From Mailhella sp. (GTDB lineage: Bacteria; Desulfobacterota; Desulfovibrionia; Desulfovibrionales; Desulfovibrionaceae): a DNA stretch of 9,048 nt. This document shows, one piece after another, positions 1-6,132 of the stretch. A model generated the notes under the pieces. The model was not told the DNA's origin. It saw only the letters and a list, made by a program, of their open reading frames with translations, and did not search any database. Position numbers and translations under genes: made by a program. The stretch spans positions 1 to 9,048 of the forward strand of contig JAGAZG010000227.1 of assembly GCA_017940105.1 (NCBI GenBank), read 5' to 3'. Within the stretch, counting starts at the first letter, position 1. Every line of letters begins with the position of its first letter.

Positions 1-1256
1 CAGTGGTCATCATTCAGGGCGAATTCCCGGATATCCCTGTGCTTCAGGTCGGTGGTCTGGAACAGGACCGGCGTGTTCTGCTGACGGAAGAACTCAAGCC
101 CCAGCTTGCTGGTCTGCCGGAAGGTCGCCATCATGAGCATGTTGGTGAACATCTCGTAGGACTTCACATGCAAGCGCCCCTCTTCCGTTTGCTCATACGC
201 ACTCCTTGAACCCGTCGGATCGGTGATATTGTTTTCCTTGGCGTAGCTTTTGGCCCCCTCCTTAAAGGATTCCACTTCCTTCTGGGTATGAGGCCAGTTT
301 TTCAGCTTGAAGAACTCGTTGAGCTTGTCTGTCTTATCCGGGCCGTCTTCCATATTGTAGATGTTCACGTAGTCCTTGAGCTTGCCCGCCAGCATAGCAA
401 TGGTTTCCTGGGAAGCGTTCTTGTATCTGAACCCCATGTTCTTTATCACGAATTTTTTCAGCGCCAGGTCGGGATCCATGCTGAAATCCTGCTTCCACCC
501 CTTGAGCCCCTCCGCGCCAGCGGCGTTCTTATCCTGGTTCATCATCTTGAAGAGCTTTCTGGGAATGTCGATCTTCTCAATGTTTTCCGGCTTTGCGATG
601 AATTTGAGCCAGTCCTGCACCGACTCCTTGCTCATGGCGTGCGAGCCAGAGTCCAGCCGTTCCTCGTCCACGGTGAGCTTCTGCCCCGCAATGTCCTGCA
701 TCAGCGTGGAGTATTTACTGGGGAGCATGTTTAGCGTCGTGATGCCGACATTGGTGTTGTAATCGTCGATCTTATTGAAGCGAATATTTTTGCCCTCTTT
801 CGCAATGCGCGCGTTGACCGCTTCGAGGACACCTTCACCCTTGACAATGTTGCGGGGCTCCTTGTGGCCGTAATTGGCCACTTCAATGTCGCCCTTGCCG
901 TGAGCCTGGGCGATAGCCATGAGCTTGTCATAGTTGCTCTTGACCAGCGCATACGTCTTGGTCTGCATGATCTCATTAATCTTGTTCTTCAGATTCACGG
1001 CGCCGGTCTGGGTGGAGAGGTTGTTCTTGTTGACCCAGTTGAGGAACCTGCCGATGAAGAAGCCCGTGTAGTGGCGCTTAACCTGGAATTCGCCCTGGCC
1101 GCCTTCGCCGCCGCCGACATAGCTCACTTGATAGGTTTTGCTGCCGATCTTAATCGTTCCGTTCTGCTTGTACTCGGCATTTTCCCGCAGGTTGTCCGCA
1201 ACATGGATCGCGGTGATGCTGTCCAAGTATTTAACGTTGAGGTCAACATTTGACAT
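1..1256 (-). CDS. Putative type III secreted effector/client protein, C-terminus beyond window (partial)
   Basis: I translated this by hand on the minus strand from ATG 1256; it stays open for 418 codons to the window edge, so the C-terminus is missing. The start has a good ribosome site (AGGAG, 7 bases upstream), and the gene begins 10 bases after the stop of a CesT-type chaperone, the usual arrangement of a chaperone and its secreted client. The visible part has no cysteine, no signal peptide and no membrane segment. It is lysine- and asparagine-rich and mostly hydrophilic, with a glycine-rich patch at residues 48-55 (GGGEGGQG) and a hydrophobic beta-like stretch near 385-400 (LGLEFFRQQNTPVLFQ). 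I do not recognise a catalytic family. The effector role is inferred from the neighbour only; a structural or translocator protein of the secretion system is the alternative. The opposite strand carries several long open frames that are shadows of this gene. Confidence 0.7.
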   Translation of the reverse strand, partial: MSNVDLNVKYLDSITAIHVADNLRENAEYKQNGTIKIGSKTYQVSYVGGGEGGQGEFQVKRHYTGFFIGRFLNWVNKNNLSTQTGAVNLKNKINEIMQTKTYALVKSNYDKLMAIAQAHGKGDIEVANYGHKEPRNIVKGEGVLEAVNARIAKEGKNIRFNKIDDYNTNVGITTLNMLPSKYSTLMQDIAGQKLTVDEERLDSGSHAMSKESVQDWLKFIAKPENIEKIDIPRKLFKMMNQDKNAAGAEGLKGWKQDFSMDPDLALKKFVIKNMGFRYKNASQETIAMLAGKLKDYVNIYNMEDGPDKTDKLNEFFKLKNWPHTQKEVESFKEGAKSYAKENNITDPTGSRSAYEQTEEGRLHVKSYEMFTNMLMMATFRQTSKLGLEFFRQQNTPVLFQTTDLKHRDIREFALNDDH

Positions 1257-1266
1257 GGCGCATCTC

Positions 1267-1722
1267 CTAAGCCTGGATCATGCCGGCTTCGGCCTTGGCC
1301 GGCTGCAGGTCAGCCGTGGGGTTATCAAGGAGCACGGATACGGCGCGGTACGTATCGATGAAGTCGGCGAAGATATCCGCCAGCGGGGTCGTGTTGAGCA
1401 CCGAAGGCGTGGCGACCTCATACATGATCAGCATGCCGCTGTCGTCATCACGGCCGACAACGGGGGAATTCCCGCCGCGCAGCGCGGGGTCGAGCGCGAG
1501 GGCGAGCAGGTCGAGTATCGCCGAGTAGCTGATGGGGTCAGGCAAGTCGTCCCGCAACACGCTGGAAATGGTGAGCGTGCCGTCTTCCTCGGAAGCCCTG
1601 ATGGAAATACCCACTGTATCCGCAATCTCAAGCTCGCAGACGCCGTTCCCGTCAAAGGCGAGGTCGAGTCCCATGGTGTTGCCAAACTCTTTCAGAATGT
1701 CGTCAAGATTTTTCGTTAGCAT
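1267..1722 (-). CDS. CesT/Tir-type type III secretion chaperone, copy 1
   Basis: A 151-residue acidic protein with the layout of class I type III secretion chaperones (CesT/Tir family). These are small dimeric cytoplasmic proteins that bind the N-terminal part of an effector and hand it to the secretion ATPase. The N-terminal helix (LDDILKEFGNTMGL, residues 6-19) leads into beta strands (LAFDGNGVCELEI, then ISIRASEEDGTLTISSVL), a leucine-rich helix (ILDLLALAL) and a strand-rich second half (MLIMYEVATP). I chose ATG 1722 because AAAGGA lies about 7 bases upstream; an in-frame ATG at 1788 would add 22 alanine/cysteine-containing residues with no resemblance to copy 2. The gene ends 10 bases before the large putative client, so that protein is its likely cargo. 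It is a close paralogue of copy 2 (1858-2310). The family call is by sequence feel, not a profile search. Confidence 0.78.
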   Translation of the reverse strand: MLTKNLDDILKEFGNTMGLDLAFDGNGVCELEIADTVGISIRASEEDGTLTISSVLRDDLPDPISYSAILDLLALALDPALRGGNSPVVGRDDDSGMLIMYEVATPSVLNTTPLADIFADFIDTYRAVSVLLDNPTADLQPAKAEAGMIQA

Positions 1723-1857
1723 GTCGAATCCTTTTATCTTGGTCTCACAAAACGCGGCTGCGCAGGCAACCGCCGGGGGCGTGAGCACTGTTTCTCAGCA
1801 AATCTGTGTGCCGGAAAGGCGGCTCATCCGCCCCCCCCTTGAAATATCCCACGGCGT
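1723..1857. other. Spacer between the two chaperone genes, with a small hairpin
   Basis: This 135-base gap separates the two chaperone genes. It contains a GGCGG-CTCAT-CCGCC stem-loop at 1818-1832 beside a run of eight C (1831-1838). No U-tract follows on the minus strand, so it is not a clear terminator. It may set the relative expression of the two genes or be incidental. No gene is supported here. Confidence 0.35.
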
Positions 1858-2310
1858 TCAGACCCGCAGCATGGTGCTGAAAAAGGCGGCCTGCGATGTC
1901 TCCACAGGCTCGTCCAGCAGCGAGGCCAAGGCCTCGTAGGTCTCCATAAAAAGGCTGAATATCTCGACCGCCGGCGTCGTGCTGAGATACGAAGGGGTGG
2001 CCACCTCGTACAGGATGAGGAAGCCGCTTTCCTCATCGAGGCCGGCGACCGGGGAATTGCCGCCCTGCCTTAGCGGATCGTGCGCGAGGGCGAGAAGATC
2101 CAGCAGCGCGGCGTAACTTAACGGATCGGGCAGCTTGTCCCGCAGGACGGAGGAAAAAGTGAGCGTGCCATCCTCTTCGGACGCCCGGATGCTGACCGGC
2201 GTTTCGCCGTCCAGAAGAAGAGTGCAGAGGCCCTCCTTGTCAAAGGCCAATTCCATTCCCATGCTGTTGCCGAATTTTTTCAGGATGTCCGGCAGGTCGA
2301 TGTATATCAT
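1858..2310 (-). CDS. CesT/Tir-type type III secretion chaperone, copy 2
   Basis: A 150-residue acidic protein starting at ATG 2310, with AAGGAC about 6 bases upstream. It aligns without gaps to copy 1 over the first ~133 residues; by hand count about 85 of those positions are identical, including the blocks SIRASEEDGTL, SSVLRD, LPDP, LLDLLALA, GGNSPV and YEVATPS. The C-terminal ~18 residues differ completely (here TSQAAFFSTMLRV). The fold is inferred to be the class I secretion chaperone fold: N-terminal helix (residues 6-18), strands around the conserved SIRASEEDG segment, a dimer helix (about 68-77) and closing strands. Its own client is not obvious. It may share the downstream client as a heterodimer partner of copy 1, or serve a substrate elsewhere. 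It probably arose by tandem duplication. The upstream region (2311-2400) carries dyad symmetries that could be regulatory. Confidence 0.77.
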   Translation of the reverse strand: MIYIDLPDILKKFGNSMGMELAFDKEGLCTLLLDGETPVSIRASEEDGTLTFSSVLRDKLPDPLSYAALLDLLALAHDPLRQGGNSPVAGLDEESGFLILYEVATPSYLSTTPAVEIFSLFMETYEALASLLDEPVETSQAAFFSTMLRV

Positions 2311-2619
2311 ACGGAGTCCTTATGGGCTGCTCCCGTGCCGATGATGGCATGATGACTGCCTGGAACAGGCAGGCTCTTTTTCGGCAAGGCTATGCCGATT
2401 CGGAGTAAAACGCAACTTAAGAACGACGCAATGCAGAATCCATTTCTCGCTTTACATTAATTACAATATGAGGACGTTGCGCTATCGCTGCATCAGCCAT
2501 TCATGTGACATTCTGGCATTTATTAGACCCATTTTTGCATTTTTTATGTTAACTCATGTCATTTTCTGTTTTTTTTGACTCCGTTCGTAGCTTTTTCACG
2601 GTAACCGAACGCATTTCTC
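2311..2619. other. Gene-free stretch between chaperone copy 2 and the IS5 remnant
   Basis: No frame here looks coding on either strand: short frames lack ribosome sites and similarity, and the sequence becomes AT-rich with A/T runs around 2520-2580. It should contain the promoter for the minus-strand chaperone pair, but I cannot point to a convincing -35/-10 pair. The right end of the IS5-type element would be expected in about 2520-2619. The left end is gone, so no terminal inverted repeat can be confirmed. Confidence 0.5.
2356..2372. promoter_or_regulatory. 7-bp perfect dyad upstream of the chaperone pair
   Basis: CTGCCTG-GAA-CAGGCAG is a perfect inverted repeat with a 3-base centre, about 50 bases upstream of the copy 2 start. 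On the plus strand it is followed four bases later by TTTTT (2377-2381), so it could act as a plus-strand terminator, although no plus-strand gene precedes it. On the minus strand it would sit in the leader or operator of the chaperone genes. A second weaker dyad, CGGCA-N6-TGCCG, lies at 2382-2397. The function is undetermined. Confidence 0.35.
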
Positions 2620-2902
2620 CTATGAAAGCAGCGATAGTGCGCAAATCAGGTTCGCTGCCAGCGCTGTCAGGTAAAATTCCTGAGCTACTTTGGCTAATAC
2701 CATATAACGTCTTCGCTCCAGACTCAATTGCGCTTTAAGTTCCCAAACTGACTTCGATGCAGCCCCGTATTTTGCTGATGCATTTGTTGCGGATTTCTTC
2801 CCAAAAACTCAAGACTCTGCCTCGTGTCCCTTTTCGCATTACCCTCTCACGGAAACCTTTGCTCTGCGCCTTGCTCCGGTTTTCTCCGCTGGCGTATGCC
2901 TG
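2620..2902 (-). mobile_element. IS5-family transposase C-terminal remnant
   Basis: The minus-strand translation gives about 93 residues resembling the C-terminal end of IS5-group DDE transposases. The first frame (2902-2738) reads AYASGENRSKAQSKGF, then VMRKGTRG, then the region around the third catalytic acidic residue (KIRGCIEVSLGT, Glu at 2753-2755). A TAA at 2735-2737 ends that frame, but the homology continues in another frame from 2739 (LKAQLSLERRRYM, then AKVAQEFYL, then ALAANLI) to TAG at 2620-2622, so one base appears to be lost at about 2738. The catalytic N-terminal and central parts and the left end are missing, so the element cannot be active. Its left side is joined directly to the broken chaperone gene. 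The family call rests on remembered motif patterns (RKxxRGxxLSFWExxRN, FGTLK); the exact element is not identified. Confidence 0.72.
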
Positions 2903-3124
2903 ACCCGACTGTACTCCAAGCCAGTTGGCCTCAAGCAGGCGCGCGTACGCGTCCGAACGCCCTGCAGCAGTGCCAAGGTCAGCCATGATATACAGTTGAT
3001 CCTCGTTCTGCTCAAAAAGAATCTCATCCTGATCAAAAAATTACGGCGCATGTGTTCTGATCGGACATCTCCAGCGAAAAGCCGAGCGCCTCGTCAAATT
3101 CCTCCAGCATTTTTTTCCGTTCAC
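2903..3124 (-). pseudogene. Degenerate third CesT-type chaperone gene, frameshifted and truncated
   Basis: Two frames together spell the first half of a type III secretion chaperone. From ATG 3110 comes MLEEFDEALGFSLEMSD with QNTCAVIF, ended by TGA at 3033-3035 just after a run of six T (3035-3040). Removing one T joins it to the next frame: DQDEILFEQNEDQLYIMADL, then AYARLLEANWLGVQSG. This is the classic pattern: N-terminal helix, strands, then the LLEAN helix before a Gly-rich turn. The best ribosome site (AAAGGAG) actually sits 6 bases before GTG 3124, whose frame is also broken by an A7 run (3110-3116). After GVQSG the homology stops and IS5 transposase sequence begins, so the C-terminal half is lost. 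It is diverged from the two intact copies and probably served a different client, perhaps the small protein just upstream. Confidence 0.7.
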
Positions 3125-3228
3125 GTCGATCTCCTTTAACGTTTTTTTAAGACTTTGCGTTCGTCCGCCGGCGGCAGAACTGGAGACCTTTGCATACAGC
3201 CGTTTTCGATGGCCGTGGAAGAGTCGGT

Positions 3229-3636
3229 TCAAAAGACCTCCCCATACTCAATGGGAAGCAGTTGCTGTTCAAGCTGTACATCCTGGATGCTGGGTGACTG
3301 ACCGTCATTGCCCAGGAGGTCGCAGTCAAAATGCAGCGTAAAGCGCACCTTCCCGGCAAGCCTTGGAGTGCCGTTTTCGTAGTTGCTGAGCCCGGAAAAG
3401 AGTCCGACATCATCAGACATCGTGATATGTGCCCTGCAGTTCGCTACGGTCACCGTGTATTCGACGTTGCCCTGGTTGCTGCTGCTCAGGTCGAAGTGCA
3501 GAAGGCCGTTCTGCATGATATTGCGTGTGGCCATTTTTCTCATGCCCGCCAGGATATTTTGCGGAAGCGGGTCACCGCTCGCCGGATTTACTTGCATGCC
3601 CAGTCCGTTCAAAGGGACAAGCCCCATTTGGGACAT
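3229..3636 (-). CDS. Hypothetical small protein of the secretion island, probably 5'-damaged
   Basis: From ATG 3636 this gives 135 residues: a hydrophilic N-terminal part with a Met/Gln-rich stretch, then strand-rich sequence (VEYTVTVANCRAHITM, KVRFTLHFDCDLLG) and a Gln-rich C-terminus ending IEYGEVF. There is no signal peptide or membrane segment, and I do not recognise a family. ATG 3636 has only a weak ribosome site (GGGA about 13 bases upstream). The frame stays open for 24 more codons upstream to 3708, and that extension looks coding (GEVGKFEDNRIRQQGLQHQ). It is blocked by TGA at 3709-3711 directly before a T7 run. With one T fewer, ATG 3712 would read into the frame. The gene may therefore be frameshifted or 5'-truncated. 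It lies about 105 bases upstream of the broken chaperone and could have been that chaperone's partner; this is inference only. Confidence 0.5.
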   Translation of the reverse strand: MSQMGLVPLNGLGMQVNPASGDPLPQNILAGMRKMATRNIMQNGLLHFDLSSSNQGNVEYTVTVANCRAHITMSDDVGLFSGLSNYENGTPRLAGKVRFTLHFDCDLLGNDGQSPSIQDVQLEQQLLPIEYGEVF

Positions 3637-3716
3637 TTGGTGCTGAAGTCCCTGCTGACGAATGCGATTGTCCTCAAACTTTCCGACTTCTCCCTGACGA
3701 TAAAAAAATCATATCA

Positions 3717-3743
3717 TTTTAAATTATATTAATGCATTTAAAA
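3717..3743. repeat. AT-rich inverted repeat in the divergent intergenic region
   Basis: TTTTAAAT (3717-3724) and ATTTAAAA (3736-3743) form an 8-base inverted repeat around an 11-base AT-rich centre. It lies between the 5' end of the minus-strand hypothetical gene and the plus-strand operon. It may be an operator or simply a result of base composition. Confidence 0.3.
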
Positions 3744-3749
3744 AAAATA

Positions 3750-3818
3750 TGACATGTGCATCATTTTTTGTCACATACTTAAATATGATTTTTTGATTAT
3801 GCAAAAGTCGAATAAGAG
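3750..3818 (+). promoter_or_regulatory. Candidate promoter region of the plus-strand operon
   Basis: This very AT-rich stretch precedes the first plus-strand gene. It has a good -10-like hexamer TATGAT (3784-3789) but no well-spaced -35. A good -35-like TTGTCA (3768-3773) lies too close to it (10 bases), and the next -10-like GATTAT (3795-3800) lies too far (21 bases). An inverted repeat ATGTG-N13-CACAT (3754-3758 and 3772-3776) overlaps TTGTCA and could be an operator. The ribosome site of the first gene is AGAGG at about 3814-3818. A promoter must lie near here, but the exact hexamers are uncertain. Confidence 0.35.
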
Positions 3819-3824
3819 GTCAGC

Positions 3825-4589
3825 ATGATTACCGTTTTTTCTTCTACTGGTTGCATTCGTTGCAAAATTGTGAAGAGCTATCTTAAAGACCATGACTTTC
3901 CCTTTACCGAACACGACGTCAAAACCGAAGAAGGAAAAAATGCCTTCAGGGAGTTTTACCGCACCCATCGGTCATCGGTTCGACGCGATGAACAGGGCAT
4001 ATTCTTTCCTGTCGTGGAAGATGGCGATGCCATCGTCCAAGATGCTGGACCTTCACTAGGGTGGTTCATCGGTGGGGCGGAACTTTCCCAGATATTCCTA
4101 CCTAACAATCTTGGTCATGGTTGGACCGGTGTGAACGTAATCCCCTATAGGACGGAAACAGAAATCCATTTTGTCGAGATCTGCCGGCTTATGAAAAAGG
4201 GCGGGCTAAATATAGAAGCAGTGACAGAGGGAGCAAACCCGAAACTGCTAGACGTTCTCCTTGAGCAGAAACTCATAGACCGCCTTACCTTTAAGGTAAT
4301 ACCCGGCTTTGAAAATGAAAACTTTTTGCAAAGCATTACAGAAGTAGCCAAAAGACTACCAGGACTCAATGTTAATATTATCGCCGATATAGCAGATTTT
4401 TGCGATGCATCGGGGGTCATGCCCCAGGCGCCCCTGGTAGGAAAAATTGCAGAATGTGTGCGCAGTGCTTCGACCGATGGCAATATACCATTTGCGATCT
4501 GTTGCTCATTGAGTGAAGCACCAAACCTTTTTCCTTATAGGACAGCAGCTCGTCGCTGGCTCCCCAAAACTGAAATCGTCAACTTATAG
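3825..4589 (+). CDS. Glutaredoxin-like domain fused to an NrdG-like domain lacking radical-SAM cysteines
   Basis: A 254-residue, probably cytoplasmic protein; ATG 3825 follows AGAGG by 6 bases. Residues 1-90 look like a glutaredoxin: strand MITVFSS, dithiol motif C10-I-R-C13, helix, then strand GIFFPVVEDGDAI with the expected cis-proline at P62. Residues ~100-254 form a second domain. The stretch IEAVTEGANPKLLDVLL with KLIDRLTFKVIP (about 130-160) resembles the 'xDTNGTNPxLLxxL...DxxxxDIK' segment of anaerobic ribonucleotide reductase activating proteins. However, no CxxxCxxC cluster motif is present where the radical-SAM core should be; the remaining cysteines are C120, C193, C211, C226 and C227. 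It is therefore unlikely to be an active radical-SAM enzyme. It is the first gene of the operon, 45 bases before the sulfotransferase-like gene, which suggests a thiol-redox or accessory role there. The glutaredoxin call is firm; the second-domain relation is a tentative inference. The gene looks more AT-rich than its downstream neighbours. Confidence 0.7.
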   Translation: MITVFSSTGCIRCKIVKSYLKDHDFPFTEHDVKTEEGKNAFREFYRTHRSSVRRDEQGIFFPVVEDGDAIVQDAGPSLGWFIGGAELSQIFLPNNLGHGWTGVNVIPYRTETEIHFVEICRLMKKGGLNIEAVTEGANPKLLDVLLEQKLIDRLTFKVIPGFENENFLQSITEVAKRLPGLNVNIIADIADFCDASGVMPQAPLVGKIAECVRSASTDGNIPFAICCSLSEAPNLFPYRTAARRWLPKTEIVNL

Positions 4590-4634
4590 GCATAACAAAA
4601 CGTTAACAGCAAACCTTTAAAAGCGAGGCATATT

Positions 4635-6080
4635 ATGTCATACCCATCCATTTATCCAACTGGAACCACAATCTACGATTCCAAGCGCTGTTTCAATGGC
4701 TATACCGTGTATGAAGCCAAGGAGCACGGTGTCGTGGTCATGGACATGAATGGCCGTGAAGTTCAGTATTTCAAAGGATTGCACGGTTTTCCGCCTAAGA
4801 TGCTCCCCGGTGGGCAACTTATTGCCCAGACAGGAGAACGAAGCACCAAGTTTTCTACGCAGGACAAATTTGATCTTGTCCAGGTGGACTGGGACGGTAA
4901 TATCGTCTGGCGCTTCAACCAGTACGAATACATAGAGGATCCCGGCGAGGAACCACGTTGGATGGCACGCCAGCATCATGATTTCCAACGTGAAGGAAAC
5001 CCCGTTGGATATTATGTCCCGGGTATGGATCCCCGCACCGACGGCGGCAACACCCTGATATTGGGACACAAGGACGTACGCAACGAAAAGATCACCAACA
5101 GGCTGATGCTGGATGACACCATCTACGAAATAGACTGGGAAGGTAACCTGCTCTGGGAATGGGTGCTGAGCGACCATTTTGACGAGATCGGATTCCGCGA
5201 AGATTCCAAAAATACTCTGTTCCGTCATCCCAATGTTCGCCCTGCACGCGGAGGCTTAGCTGACTGGGCCCATACCAACAGCATGTCGCTTCTAGGACCA
5301 AACAAATGGTACGACGCAGGCGACGAACGCTTTGCTCCGGAAAACATCATCATTTGCTGCCGCGACCTGAACACCACCATGATCATCAGCAAAAAGACAG
5401 GCAAGATCGTGTGGAAGATGGGACCGTATTATGACGAAACGCCTGAACTGCGCGCCATCGGCTGGATCATCGGACAGCACCACGCGCACATGATACCTCA
5501 CGGTCTTGCCGGCGAAGGCAACATCATGGTCTTTGACAACGGCGGATGGGCGGGATACGGCAGCCCCAATCCTGCCAGCATCACCGGCGAAAAATACGCC
5601 ACCCGTGACTACTCCCGCGTGCTCGAGATCAACCCCGTGACCATGAAGATCGAGTGGCAGTTCACTCCAAAGGAAATGGGACGCGTCTTCCCCGTCGACT
5701 ACAACCGCTTCTACAGCCCGTTCGTGAGCAGCGCCCAGCGGCTGCCCAACGGCAACACTCTGATCACCGAGGGTGCCTCCGGCATGATGCTTGAGGTGAC
5801 GAGAAATCACGAAGTGGTTTGGGAATATATCAGCCCATACTGGGGTAACATCGTGCATATCAACCAGGTCTACCGCGCATACCGTGTACCTTACGAATGG
5901 ATACCGCAGCTGGAAAAACCGGTCGAGACCGACATCCCCGCCGTCGATGTGCGCACCTTCCGCATGCCCGGGGCAGCGCATGCTGGAGCCGAAAGAGTGG
6001 TCGAAGTGGAAGGCTGCAACCCCTTCTTTGGTGGTTCCGGAGTATGTGTCGTGACCGACGTCGAAGAAGAAAGCAAATAA
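4635..6080 (+). CDS. Arylsulfotransferase-family (AssT-like) six-bladed beta-propeller protein
   Basis: A 481-residue protein; ATG 4635 follows GAGG by 6 bases. Six repeats of the propeller strand pattern can be read: MDMNGREVQYF (37-47), VDWDGNIVWRF (84-94), IDWEGNLLWEW (166-176), KKTGKIVWKMG (253-263), INPVTMKIEWQF (332-343) and VTRNHEVVWEY (388-398). The family's histidine-rich active-site stretches appear as DWAHTN (H213) and GQHHAHMIPHG (H282-H285) followed by NIMVFDNGG, then YSRVLEINP (R328) and the family-like tail VYRAYRVPYEW. Known AssT enzymes move a sulfuryl group from a phenolic sulfate to another phenol through a sulfohistidine, without PAPS. Classical AssT is periplasmic; this protein has no signal peptide (it starts MSYPSIYPTG), so a cytoplasmic location is likely. 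A C-terminal extension (about 430-481) carries C461 and C471. It sits between the glutaredoxin-fusion gene and tctBAC, suggesting action on an imported compound. The substrate is unknown. Confidence 0.82.
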   Translation: MSYPSIYPTGTTIYDSKRCFNGYTVYEAKEHGVVVMDMNGREVQYFKGLHGFPPKMLPGGQLIAQTGERSTKFSTQDKFDLVQVDWDGNIVWRFNQYEYIEDPGEEPRWMARQHHDFQREGNPVGYYVPGMDPRTDGGNTLILGHKDVRNEKITNRLMLDDTIYEIDWEGNLLWEWVLSDHFDEIGFREDSKNTLFRHPNVRPARGGLADWAHTNSMSLLGPNKWYDAGDERFAPENIIICCRDLNTTMIISKKTGKIVWKMGPYYDETPELRAIGWIIGQHHAHMIPHGLAGEGNIMVFDNGGWAGYGSPNPASITGEKYATRDYSRVLEINPVTMKIEWQFTPKEMGRVFPVDYNRFYSPFVSSAQRLPNGNTLITEGASGMMLEVTRNHEVVWEYISPYWGNIVHINQVYRAYRVPYEWIPQLEKPVETDIPAVDVRTFRMPGAAHAGAERVVEVEGCNPFFGGSGVCVVTDVEEESK

Positions 6081-6091
6081 TCTTTGTATCG

Positions 6092-6116
6092 GAAGGCGCG
6101 TCCCTGACGCGTCTTC
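6092..6116 (+). promoter_or_regulatory. Intercistronic hairpin before tctB
   Basis: GAAGGCGCGTC (6092-6102), loop CCT, and GACGCGTCTTC (6106-6116) form an 11-bp stem with one G-T pair and a 3-base loop. It lies 11 bases after the sulfotransferase stop and 4 bases before the AGGAGG ribosome site of tctB. There is no U-run (TCTCAGG follows), so it is not a classic terminator. It more likely stabilises the upstream message, marks a processing site, or tunes tctB translation. Confidence 0.6.
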
Positions 6117-6132
6117 TCTCAGGAGGGGCCCG

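Noticed and set aside
288..1253. Long plus-strand open frames across the first 1.25 kb
   Set aside because: They are antisense to the continuous minus-strand gene that starts at 1256 with a good ribosome site just after the chaperone gene.
1723..1788. 22-residue N-terminal extension of chaperone copy 1 from ATG 1788
   Set aside because: Copy 2 has no counterpart, and ATG 1722 has a good ribosome site directly upstream.
2382..2397. Possible sigma-54 promoter (GGCAT...TTGC on the minus strand)
   Set aside because: The GG and GC elements are 9 bases apart instead of the required 10, and the match is explained by the CGGCA/TGCCG dyad.
2556..2738. 60-codon plus-strand frame
   Set aside because: It is antisense to the transposase remnant and gene-free DNA, with no ribosome site or recognisable product.
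3041..3232. 63-codon minus-strand frame from TTG 3232
   Set aside because: It reads the spacer and the chaperone remnant in the wrong frame; chaperone homology is in the neighbouring frames and the TTG has no ribosome site.
3755..3775. CRP-like site TGTGC...TCACA
   Set aside because: The half-sites are 11 bases apart rather than 6, so it does not fit a CRP/FNR-type operator.
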